Notes: generated from the letters alone by a model not told the origin. Positions 1 to 6,188 are shown, counted from the first letter of the stretch. The stretch is DNA of 7,104 nucleotides from Rhizobiaceae bacterium (GCA_020696915.1 JAJFMR010000148.1:1-7104); one strand, 5' to 3'. Numbers and translations are program-made.

Positions 1-400
1 GCTCCTCGCCGAGCGTTCCCGCCTGCCGGCGCGCCCATTGCTCGAGCGACAATTTCAGCGCCGCCTTGAACGTCGCCTCGAAGGCATCGATGCGCGGCAG
101 CGCCGTGTCGACTAGGTCGCCGACCCGATGGCGGGCATCCGGCGACGACGACTGCCATGTCAGGATTGGCCCCAGGGCTTCATGGACGACTGCCTGAACA
201 AGCGAGGACTGGCTCGGAAAATATCGGTAGGCGGTGGCGCGCGACACGCCGGCCGCCTCCGCGACTTCGCTCACCGACGGCGTGGCGCCACCCTGCATGA
301 GCCGGATTGCCGTGTCGAGCATGAGGCGTCCCGTGCGGGCCCTTGGGCCGCGTTCGGCGGCGTCTTCCGGTCCGGCATCGGATTGACGTGAGACGAGCAT
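1..400 (-). CDS. TetR/AcrR-family transcriptional regulator (C-terminus beyond window edge)
   Basis: Reading from the ATG at 400 leftwards gives 133 open codons with no stop before the window edge, so the ligand-binding C-terminus is missing. Residues about 25-70 form a typical TetR N-terminal DNA-binding domain: a first helix around LMLDTAIRLM, then a helix-turn-helix with SVSEVAEAAGVS followed by the family signature RATAYRYFPSQSSLV (residues 54-68). The remainder shown is helical, as expected for the start of the effector domain. The ATG at 400 leaves a 24-residue tail before helix 1; an in-frame GTG at 424 is possible but less likely. No strong Shine-Dalgarno sequence precedes either. The gene is divergent from the Tm-1-like operon, and TetR proteins placed this way usually repress themselves and the neighbouring operon, so that is the likely role. 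The effector is unknown. Confidence 0.92.
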   Translation of the reverse strand, partial: MLVSRQSDAGPEDAAERGPRARTGRLMLDTAIRLMQGGATPSVSEVAEAAGVSRATAYRYFPSQSSLVQAVVHEALGPILTWQSSSPDARHRVGDLVDTALPRIDAFEATFKAALKLSLEQWARRQAGTLGEE

Positions 401-425
401 GTCATTACGATACGCGTGTCTCACG
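387..425. repeat. 8-bp inverted repeat (CGTGAGAC / GTCTCACG) in the divergent promoter region
   Basis: CGTGAGAC at 387-394 is matched exactly by its reverse complement GTCTCACG at 418-425, with a 23-bp spacer. The centres are 31 bp apart, about three helical turns. The left arm falls in the first codons of the TetR gene if that gene starts at 400. It could be a second regulator site or a promoter-proximal structure, but arms of this length can arise by chance. Confidence 0.3.
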
Positions 426-436
426 AAAATGCAAAT

Positions 437-450
437 GCCATGATCATGGC
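437..450. promoter_or_regulatory. 14-bp perfect palindrome, candidate TetR operator
   Basis: The sequence GCCATGATCATGGC is a perfect 14-bp palindrome located between the divergent TetR gene (start 400) and the Tm-1-like gene (preferred start 458). Its centre is about 43 bp upstream of the TetR start and 14 bp upstream of the operon start, a position where a bound dimer could block both promoters. TetR proteins bind palindromes as dimers, so the site is a natural operator candidate. The function is inferred. If the operon gene really starts at 440 or 416, the palindrome would lie inside its coding sequence. Confidence 0.5.
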
Positions 451-457
451 GGAGCGG

Positions 458-1699
458 ATGGCCACGGCAAGGACCGACCCGGTGAAGCGCATCCACGTCG
501 TCGGCACGGCCGACACGAAGGGCGAGGAACTGGCTTTCCTCGCAGCAAGGATCAGAGCCGGCGGCGGCGAACCGCTTGTCGTGGACGTCGGCACGCAGGC
601 GCCGGCCATGACCCCCGACATTGCGGCCGACGAGGTCGCCCGCCGAGGTCCGGCCGGCACCGCCGAAGCGCTGGCCTCGGGAGACCGCGGGCGCGCGGTC
701 GCGGCGATGGGCGCCGCCTTCGCGGCGTTTGCCGCAGCCCGCGGCGACATTGCGGCGATCGTCGGCATCGGCGGCGGTGGCGGCACGTCGATCGTCACTG
801 CCGGCATGCGGGAACTGCCTTTCGGCATCCCCAAGATCATGGTCTCGACGCTCGCCAGCGGCGATGTGGCGCCCTACGTCGGAGTCTCCGACATCGTCAT
901 GATGCCGTCGATCACCGACCTCGCCGGCCTCAATCGTATCAGCCGGCGCGTGCTCGCAGATGCCGCGGCGGCGATCGTTGCGATGGCTGCGCGGACCGAG
1001 GAAGACTCCGACGGCAAGCCGGCCATCGGCCTCACCATGTTCGGCGTCACCACGCCCTGCGTGACGGCGATCACCGGGGAATTGCGCGACGACTACGACT
1101 GCCTGGTCTTCCATGCAACGGGCACCGGCGGCCGGACCATGGAGAAGCTGGGCGACAGCGGGGCGCTTGCCGGGGTCCTGGACATGACCACGACGGAAGT
1201 CTGCGATTTCCTGTTCGGCGGCGTGCTGCCGGCGACCGCGGACAGGCTGGGAGCCATCAAGCGAACGGGCATCCCTTATGTCGGGTCGGCCGGCGGGCTC
1301 GATATGGTGAATTTCTGGGCACCCGAGACGATTCCCCCGAAATACGGCGCGCGCCGCTTCCATCGCCACAATCCCAACGTGACCCTGATGCGCACCACGC
1401 CGGAGGAAAGCACGGTCATCGGCGAATGGATCGCCCTGAAGCTGAACGAATGCGAGGGGCCGGTGCGTTTCCTCATACCGGAGCGGGGGGTGTCCGCGCT
1501 CGATCGGGAGGGCAGCGATTTTTTCGATCCCGAAGCCGACGCCGCGCTTTTTTCCGCGATAGAGAACACGATCCGCCAGACGGAGCGCCGGCGCGTCGAG
1601 CGGCTGCCCCTTCACATCAACGATCCGCAGTTTGCACGACACGCCGTCGCCGCGTTTCGTGACATGGTCGGCGGAGCCAGGCAGGCAGGAGCAGCATGA
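458..1699 (+). CDS. Tm-1-like ATP-binding protein, UPF0261 family
   Basis: This encodes a 413-residue cytoplasmic protein of the UPF0261/Tm-1-like family (Pfam PF06792), the family of the N-terminal half of the tomato Tm-1 protein, which binds ATP. The biochemical role of bacterial members is not established. Family features visible are the N-terminal strand and loop VVGTADTKGEE (residues 14-24), a glycine-rich loop GIGGGGGTS (103-111), the block VSTLASGDVAPYVG followed by DIVMMPSITDLAGLN (129-159), and in the second half HATGTGGRTME (219-229) and a PYVGSAGGLDMVNFW stretch. Length is normal. The ATG at 458 was chosen because GGCGGAG lies just upstream (spacing is short, 3 nt) and the homologous region begins at KRIHVVGTADTKG. 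In-frame starts at 416 (GTG), 440 and 446 remain possible. The stop overlaps the next start (ATGA), indicating translational coupling in an operon. Confidence 0.93.
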   Translation: MATARTDPVKRIHVVGTADTKGEELAFLAARIRAGGGEPLVVDVGTQAPAMTPDIAADEVARRGPAGTAEALASGDRGRAVAAMGAAFAAFAAARGDIAAIVGIGGGGGTSIVTAGMRELPFGIPKIMVSTLASGDVAPYVGVSDIVMMPSITDLAGLNRISRRVLADAAAAIVAMAARTEEDSDGKPAIGLTMFGVTTPCVTAITGELRDDYDCLVFHATGTGGRTMEKLGDSGALAGVLDMTTTEVCDFLFGGVLPATADRLGAIKRTGIPYVGSAGGLDMVNFWAPETIPPKYGARRFHRHNPNVTLMRTTPEESTVIGEWIALKLNECEGPVRFLIPERGVSALDREGSDFFDPEADAALFSAIENTIRQTERRRVERLPLHINDPQFARHAVAAFRDMVGGARQAGAA

Positions 1700-2547
1700 C
1701 CGCCATCCAACGCAAGGACATTCTGGAGAAGTTCCGCGCCATGATCGCCCGCGGCGTGCCGATCATCGGCGGCGGCGCCGGCACCGGCCTGTCCGCCAGG
1801 GCCGAGGAGACGGGCGGCATCGACCTGATCATCATCTACAATTCCGGCCGCTACCGCATGGCGGGGCGGGGCTCCGCAGCCGGGCTTCTCGCCTATGGCA
1901 ATGCCAACCAGATCGTCAGGGAAATGGCCGTCGAAGTTCTGCCGGTGGTGAAGAGGACGCCGGTACTGGCTGGGGTCAACGGAACCGATCCGTTCGTTTT
2001 GATGCCGCGATTCCTCGCCGAGCTGAAGGAGATGGGGTTTTCGGGGGTGCAGAACTTTCCGACCGTCGGCCTCTTCGACGGTGCCATGCGCCAGAGCTTC
2101 GAGGAGACCGGAATGGGCTTCGGCCTCGAAGTCGACATGATCGCGGCAGCGCATCGGCTCGACCTCCTCACCACGCCCTATGTCTTCGAACCCGACCAGG
2201 CGAAGGCCATGGCGAACGCCGGGGCCGATATCGTCGTGGCGCATATGGGGGTGACGACCGGCGGCTCGGTCGGCGCGACGTCGGCGCGCTCCCTCGGCGA
2301 CTGCGTCCTCGCAATCGGGGCGATCGCCGAAGCCGCGCGCACGGTCCGCAGCGACATCATCGTGCTTTGTCATGGCGGGCCCATATCCATGCCGGAGGAT
2401 GCGCGGCATGTGCTGCAACGCGTCGAGGGGCTGCACGGTTTTTATGGCGCGTCGAGCATGGAGCGCCTGCCGGCGGAGACCGCCATCGCCAGGCAGACGG
2501 CCGATTTCAAGGCGCTCTGCGTGAGAGCTGCGAACGAGGGCACGTGA
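1696..2547 (+). CDS. Phosphoenolpyruvate hydrolase-like TIM-barrel protein
   Basis: A 283-residue protein of the PEP_hydrolase-like family (Pfam PF09370), predicted to fold as a TIM barrel and related to the C-terminal half of plant and fungal Tm-1-type proteins. The enzyme name is a family label; the reaction has not been shown for this group as far as I know. Visible motifs are GGGAGTGLSARAEE (residues 25-38), DLIIIYNSGRYRMAGRGS (43-60), an NFPTVGLFDG segment, AHMGVTTGGSVGAT (182-195), CHGGP (225-229) and GFYGASSMERLP (248-259), each at the end of a predicted beta strand as in barrel active sites. There is no signal peptide, so it is cytoplasmic. The start overlaps the upstream stop by 4 bp, and AGGAG at 1687-1691 is spaced 4 nt from the ATG, so it is translated together with the Tm-1-like gene, probably as partner subunits. 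Confidence 0.93.
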   Translation: MTAIQRKDILEKFRAMIARGVPIIGGGAGTGLSARAEETGGIDLIIIYNSGRYRMAGRGSAAGLLAYGNANQIVREMAVEVLPVVKRTPVLAGVNGTDPFVLMPRFLAELKEMGFSGVQNFPTVGLFDGAMRQSFEETGMGFGLEVDMIAAAHRLDLLTTPYVFEPDQAKAMANAGADIVVAHMGVTTGGSVGATSARSLGDCVLAIGAIAEAARTVRSDIIVLCHGGPISMPEDARHVLQRVEGLHGFYGASSMERLPAETAIARQTADFKALCVRAANEGT

Positions 2548-2557
2548 GGGTATCGAG

Positions 2558-2974
2558 ATGAGCGATCGGGAGACGTTGTTCCGCTACGCGAAGGACGTCG
2601 ACAGTTTTGCCTTCGACTGGGGCCGGCTGGCGCTGACGGTCGCCCCGGACGTCAACGGTGCCGTGCGGTTCTCGGGTGGCGTGGTCGATCTTGGCGTGGG
2701 GCAGGGCCATGCCAGGCACAACCACCCGGGCGCCGAGGAGATCATTTTCGTGATCTCCGGCACCGGCGAGCAGATGGTCGAGGACGAGCACGGCAGTCCG
2801 GTCATTCGCGAGGTCGGGCCGGGGTGCACGATCTACGTGCCGGAAAGCCGCTTCCACTCGACGCTCAACACCGGCGAGGGACCGATGCAGCTTTTCGTGG
2901 TCTATTCGCCGGCCGGCCCGGAGCTCGCCTTGCGCGAGCTCCCTGATTTCAGGCTGGTCAGCCGGAGCGCCTGA
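2558..2974 (+). CDS. Small single-domain cupin protein
   Basis: A 138-residue protein with one cupin barrel. Motif 1 is present as H54-x-H56 with E60/E61 and G68 in a GHARHNHPGAEEIIFVISG context, and motif 2 as P95, H100 and N104 in YVPESRFHSTLN. H54, H56, E61 and H100 form a plausible divalent-metal site, so the protein may be a metal-dependent isomerase, dioxygenase or decarboxylase, or a small-molecule binding protein; sequence alone does not decide. No signal peptide is seen. It begins 10 bp after the TIM-barrel gene with GAGGG at 2546-2550, spaced 7 nt from the ATG, and is therefore the third gene of the Tm-1-like operon. The context suggests action on the same unknown metabolite. Confidence 0.9.
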   Translation: MSDRETLFRYAKDVDSFAFDWGRLALTVAPDVNGAVRFSGGVVDLGVGQGHARHNHPGAEEIIFVISGTGEQMVEDEHGSPVIREVGPGCTIYVPESRFHSTLNTGEGPMQLFVVYSPAGPELALRELPDFRLVSRSA

Positions 2975-3029
2975 GCGTGCACGGATAATTGACCGCAGGC
3001 CGAGTAACATCGCCGGCCGTCATTCGATA

Positions 3030-3048
3030 TTCTTCCGAAACGGAGGAA
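3030..3048 (+). promoter_or_regulatory. Stem-loop that occludes the msrA ribosome-binding site
   Basis: TTCTTCCG (3030-3037) can pair with CGGAGGAA (3041-3048) across a three-base AAA loop, giving eight pairs with one G-U wobble. The right arm contains the complete GGAGG Shine-Dalgarno sequence (3042-3046) that lies 9 nt before the msrA ATG. In RNA this would hide the ribosome-binding site. It could reduce or condition translation, for example by temperature, but the pairing alone is what is seen and the regulation is inferred. Confidence 0.4.
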
Positions 3049-3055
3049 CTCGAAC

Positions 3056-3781
3056 ATGCGTGTCCTGACCAAAGCCTGGCCGAACGGCTTGCAACTCGCG
3101 GCCGCAGCCACCGTGCTGATTGCCCTGGCAGGGGCGAGCCTCTTCCAGTCCGCTACCATGGCTGCCGAGTCGGCGGTGGTGATACCGCCGCCCTCGCTCG
3201 ACGAAGAGCTCGGCACGGGAATGCGCAAGGCGCTGTTTGCCGGCGGCTGCTTCTGGGGCGTCCAGGGCGTGTTCCAGCACGTCAAGGGCGTCACCAACGC
3301 GGTCTCCGGCTATGCCGGGGGCAAACGGGAAACCGCCATATACGAATTGGTCGGCTCCGGGCGGACCGGCCATGCCGAGGCCGTGGAAGTCACCTATGAC
3401 GCAGGCCAGGTGTCATACGGCACCCTGCTGCAGGTCTTCTTCTCGGTCGCTCACAATCCGACGCAGCTCAACTACCAGGGACCCGACCGCGGTCCGCAAT
3501 ACCGATCGGCGATCTTCCCGCTCGACGCCGGACAGGAGAAGGTCGCCGCGGCCTATATTTCAGAACTCGACCAGGCGAAGCTCTTCGACGGCCGCATCGT
3601 CACGGCGCTCGAAGGCGCAAAGCCCTTCTATCCTGCCGAGGACTATCATCAGGATTTCCTGACCCGCAATCCGCGTCACCCCTACATCGTCTTTCACGAC
3701 CTGCCGAAACTCGATCATCTGAAGAAGCTTTTTCCGGAGCTCCACCGGGAAGATCCGGCGCTGGTGGCGGCTTCCAACTGA
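3056..3781 (+). CDS. msrA: Exported peptide-methionine (S)-S-oxide reductase MsrA, single-cysteine type
   Basis: The product reduces methionine-S-sulfoxide in damaged proteins. Of 241 residues, about 1-37 form a signal peptide: a positive K6, a hydrophobic stretch from about residue 12 to 30, and an Ala-rich possible cleavage site near TMAA (34-37). The mature enzyme is therefore probably periplasmic. The catalytic motif GCFWG is at 64-68 with C65 as nucleophile. E108 (in GHAEAV), D144 and Y149 (in DRGPQYRS) match the known active-site acid and tyrosine positions of E. coli MsrA by motif and spacing. The only cysteine in the protein is C65, so the resolving cysteines of classical MsrA are absent. 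The ATG is fixed by GGAGG at 3042-3046. An 81-bp gap separates it from the cupin gene, so it may have its own promoter, although I found no convincing one. Confidence 0.95.
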   Translation: MRVLTKAWPNGLQLAAAATVLIALAGASLFQSATMAAESAVVIPPPSLDEELGTGMRKALFAGGCFWGVQGVFQHVKGVTNAVSGYAGGKRETAIYELVGSGRTGHAEAVEVTYDAGQVSYGTLLQVFFSVAHNPTQLNYQGPDRGPQYRSAIFPLDAGQEKVAAAYISELDQAKLFDGRIVTALEGAKPFYPAEDYHQDFLTRNPRHPYIVFHDLPKLDHLKKLFPELHREDPALVAASN

Positions 3782-3798
3782 ACTCAGGTGCCGCCGCC
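3763..3798. other. GC-rich inverted repeat over the msrA/M24 convergent stop codons
   Basis: GGTGGCGGC (3763-3771) can pair with GCCGCCGCC (3790-3798), nine pairs with one wobble and an 18-nt loop that contains both stop codons. It could act as a bidirectional transcription end for the two convergent genes, but neither strand has a T-run after it, so it is not a standard intrinsic terminator. Both arms are also coding, the right one within the Gly-rich tail of the peptidase. Confidence 0.2.
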
Positions 3799-4971
3799 GC
3801 CGCGGTTCCAGCCGCGGCCGCGGTCGCCGAACATCTCGCAGCCTCCGGCCGTGACGGCCACCGTATCCTCGAGCTTGATGAATCCGCGCCGCGGGTGACG
3901 CATCGTGGTTTCGACCGAAAGCACCATGTTCACCTCCAGCGGCCGCGCCGCGTCGACGCCCTCATAGGCGACGGGCCCGTCGCTCATCAGGAATGGCACC
4001 TCGTGGCTGACCAGCCCCATTCCGTGTGCGACGAAATCGGTGAAGGCCGCGCTGGCGGATGATTCGAGAGCCTCCTTCCCCGCCGCGATCACCTCGCTTC
4101 CGTCGGTCCCGGCGCGGATTTTGGAGCAGGCAGCCCGCTGGATCGTCTCGATCTCGGCGAGCAGGTCCTCGAGCTCGGCATCGGGCTCGCCGAGCAGGCC
4201 CATTCGGCAGAGGTCGCCGATATAGCCGCGGTAATTGCCGCCAGAATCGATCGACAGCACCTCCCCTTGCTGCCAGGACTGCGAGGAGGCGGCCCGATTG
4301 TGACTGCTGCCGAGCGTCAGCAGGCAGTATTCGAACTGGAGCCCGCGGCTGGTCTCCTCGCGACGCAGGCGTTCGATGATGTCGGTCTTGGTCGTGCCCT
4401 GGCCGGCCCATCCGATTGTCGCCAGCATTGAGTCGGTAATGAGTTCGGCGGCAATGCGCAGTCTCTCCAGCTCCGCCGGGGTCTTTACCGCCCGCATTCG
4501 CTCAAGCATGCCGGTCGCATCCACGAGCCTGGCGCCGGGCAGCGATTTCGACAGCTCTTCATGGGCGTCCGACGGCAGGAAGCCCGGCTCGATGCCGATT
4601 CGCGCCTTGCCCTGGCCGATTTTCCTGAGATGCTCGGCCGCCAAGCGGGAGGCGTCGCGCGTGCCCCAGCAAGAGGGATGGAAGGCCGGCGTCCAGAACG
4701 GGTGGTTGGCGTGTTCGCCGCCTTCCATCCTGTTGGCCACATAGGCGGCGTTTTCCGGCCGGCCTTTTTCGTATACGACGATGGGCAGATAGCGGCTGTG
4801 GCCGATGGCGTCCATCGCCGCAAAGAAGATGAACCTGTAGCCGCCGAGCAGGTACTGGGTGTTGTGCTTGGACGTTGCAACCAGGACGTCGAGACCGGCC
4901 GCTTCCATCAATCGGTCGAGACGCCCATGGTCGAAGGGAATGTCCCGAATGTCGCCGGCCTGGATGTTCAT
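3784..4971 (-). CDS. M24-family metallopeptidase (aminopeptidase P / prolidase-like)
   Basis: A 395-residue cytoplasmic protein with an N-terminal creatinase-type domain (about 1-150) and a C-terminal pita-bread M24 domain. All five metal ligands of the family are present: D242 (SIDSGG), D253 (IGDLCR), H316 (AHGMG), E354 (LSVE) and E368 (KLEDTV), so a di-metal hydrolase is expected, probably cleaving X-Pro bonds or a related small amide. The true substrate cannot be read from the sequence. The start was placed at the ATG at 4971, which has AGGT 6 nt upstream; a GTG at 5004 would add 11 residues but lacks a well-spaced ribosome-binding site. The C-terminus is an unusual short Gly/Arg tail. The gene is convergent with msrA and divergent from holA, so it is probably transcribed alone. 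Confidence 0.92.
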   Translation of the reverse strand: MNIQAGDIRDIPFDHGRLDRLMEAAGLDVLVATSKHNTQYLLGGYRFIFFAAMDAIGHSRYLPIVVYEKGRPENAAYVANRMEGGEHANHPFWTPAFHPSCWGTRDASRLAAEHLRKIGQGKARIGIEPGFLPSDAHEELSKSLPGARLVDATGMLERMRAVKTPAELERLRIAAELITDSMLATIGWAGQGTTKTDIIERLRREETSRGLQFEYCLLTLGSSHNRAASSQSWQQGEVLSIDSGGNYRGYIGDLCRMGLLGEPDAELEDLLAEIETIQRAACSKIRAGTDGSEVIAAGKEALESSASAAFTDFVAHGMGLVSHEVPFLMSDGPVAYEGVDAARPLEVNMVLSVETTMRHPRRGFIKLEDTVAVTAGGCEMFGDRGRGWNRGGGGT

Positions 4972-5142
4972 CGACTGACCTGCTCCAGTTTCCTCGCCGG
5001 CCACTCTCCATCAGTTCAGCGTGCCGGTCCAGTACCATCAGGCTTTCCGCTTATAGCGTGCTTCTTCCACGACCCGAGAGCGTCGGGGGGTGCAGAAAAG
5101 TGCAGTTAGCGGCCGTGGTCGGGCTATGCTATCCAGCTGCGC
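4972..5142. other. Intergenic region between M24 peptidase and holA
   Basis: This 171-bp gap separates two divergent genes and must hold both promoters. A TATAAG on the minus strand (plus positions 5050-5055) is a possible -10 box for the peptidase gene, but no good -35 box is seen at 17-18 bp. TATGCT at 5125-5130 on the plus strand is an equally weak -10 candidate for holA. GTGCAG occurs twice at a 10-bp period (5090-5095 and 5100-5105). I found no trace of lptE, which commonly precedes holA in Proteobacteria. Confidence 0.5.
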
Positions 5143-5151
5143 ATGGCGCAG
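5137..5151 (+). promoter_or_regulatory. Stem-loop with the holA start codon as its loop
   Basis: CTGCGC (5137-5142) and GCGCAG (5146-5151) are perfect inverted repeats that flank the ATG start codon of holA, so a six-pair GC-rich stem with the ATG in the triloop is possible. No Shine-Dalgarno sequence is visible upstream. Part of the right arm is fixed by the coding of residues Ala-Gln, so it may be coincidence. Confidence 0.3.
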
Positions 5152-6177
5152 AAGAAGGGATACGAGGTCGATGCCTGGCTGGCGAGGCCGGGAGACCAGC
5201 CCGTCGTGCTGATCTATGGACCGGACCGCGGCCTTGTCAGTGAACGCGCCCTCGCCTTCGCCCGGCAGACCGGGCTCAAGCTGGACGACCCGTTCTCCGT
5301 CGTGCGGCTGGATGCATCCGAAGTGGAGCGCGATGCCGGGCGCCTGCTCGACGAGGCCCGCACGGTCCCCATGTTTGCCTCGAGACGGCTGCTATGGGTG
5401 CGCAACACCGCCGGGCAGAAGTCCCTCGCCGAGGAGGTGAAGGCGCTGCTTGCCGACCCGCCGCGTGACGCAATCGTGCTCATCGAAGCGGGGGAACTCA
5501 GAAAGAACATGCCTTTGCGAACAGCCGTCGAGGCAAGCGGCGCCGGGATGGCGCTGCCCTGTTACCCCGACGAGACTCGCGACATGGACGCGGTGATCGA
5601 CGGCGAATTGCGGAAATCGGGCATGCGTGTGACTGAAGAAGCCCGCCAGCTGCTTCGCCGCAGCCTGGGCGGCGACCGGTTGGCCTCCCGGGGGGAAGTC
5701 GAGAAGCTGGCGCTCTACGCCCACGGACGGGACGCAATCGTTCTCGACGACGTGAAAGCGCTGACCGGCGATGTTTCGGGGCTGTCGCTGGACGATGCGG
5801 TCGACCTGATGCTGGATGGGCGCATCGACGAGTTCGACGCGGCGTTCAGTCGTCATTCGCTTGCCGGAAGCCAAGCCTATCTGATGCTTGCAGCGGCAAT
5901 CAGGCAGCTGCAGACATTGCATCTGTTGCGGGCCGCAAGGGCAGGAAAGAGTGCCGCGGCGACGGTTGCCGCCGCGCGTCCGCCCATCTTCTTCTCGCGT
6001 CGCAAGACGGTCGAGCGCGTTCTCGAGAGGTGGCCGCCCGAACTGCTGCTGCGCGGCCTCTCCCGCCTGCAGCAGGCAGTGTTGGCGACGCGCCGTCGGC
6101 CAGAGCTCGCAGTTGCCCTCGCCCGTCACGCATTGCTCGGCCTGGCTGTCGAGGCCGCTCGCCTATCGGGTCGTTAG
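5143..6177 (+). CDS. holA: DNA polymerase III subunit delta
   Basis: HolA is the delta subunit of the clamp loader that opens the beta sliding clamp during replication. The 344-residue length is normal. Family features seen are the N-terminal IYGPDRGLVSERA (residues 24-36), which resembles a nucleotide-binding loop but lacks the P-loop lysine, as in delta generally; TVPMFASRRLLWVRN (74-88), the region of clamp contact in the family; LLRRSLGGDRLASRGEVEKL (170-189) of the lid domain; and a helical C-terminal collar domain that includes RPPIFFSRR (279-287). The ATG at 5143 gives a MAQKK N-terminus, as I recall for related rhizobial proteins. No clear ribosome-binding site precedes it. It is convergent with parB, with 11 bp between the stop codons. 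Confidence 0.95.
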   Translation: MAQKKGYEVDAWLARPGDQPVVLIYGPDRGLVSERALAFARQTGLKLDDPFSVVRLDASEVERDAGRLLDEARTVPMFASRRLLWVRNTAGQKSLAEEVKALLADPPRDAIVLIEAGELRKNMPLRTAVEASGAGMALPCYPDETRDMDAVIDGELRKSGMRVTEEARQLLRRSLGGDRLASRGEVEKLALYAHGRDAIVLDDVKALTGDVSGLSLDDAVDLMLDGRIDEFDAAFSRHSLAGSQAYLMLAAAIRQLQTLHLLRAARAGKSAAATVAAARPPIFFSRRKTVERVLERWPPELLLRGLSRLQQAVLATRRRPELAVALARHALLGLAVEAARLSGR

Positions 6178-6188
6178 CCGACTGACCA

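Noticed and set aside
343..1662. A 439-codon open frame on the plus strand overlapping the Tm-1-like gene
   Set aside because: Its product is a low-complexity Arg/His/Gly-rich string with no domain, lying in another frame of a clear family gene. This is the usual effect of GC-rich codon use.
1612..2561. Long open frames on both strands across the PEP-hydrolase-like gene (minus 1612-2436, plus 1632-2561)
   Set aside because: The translations show no recognisable motif and cover a gene with strong family signatures, so they are frame shadows.
2989..2994. TTGACC resembling a -35 box upstream of msrA
   Set aside because: The position 17 bp downstream reads GCCGGC, which is not a -10 box, and 16-18 bp spacings give nothing better.
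2998..3018. GGCCG/CGGCC inverted repeat after the cupin gene as a terminator
   Set aside because: The stem has only five pairs with an 11-nt loop and no T-run follows it.
5041..5142. A possible remnant of lptE upstream of holA
   Set aside because: None of the three plus-strand frames gives an LptE-like C-terminus; the frames are short or carry unrelated residues.
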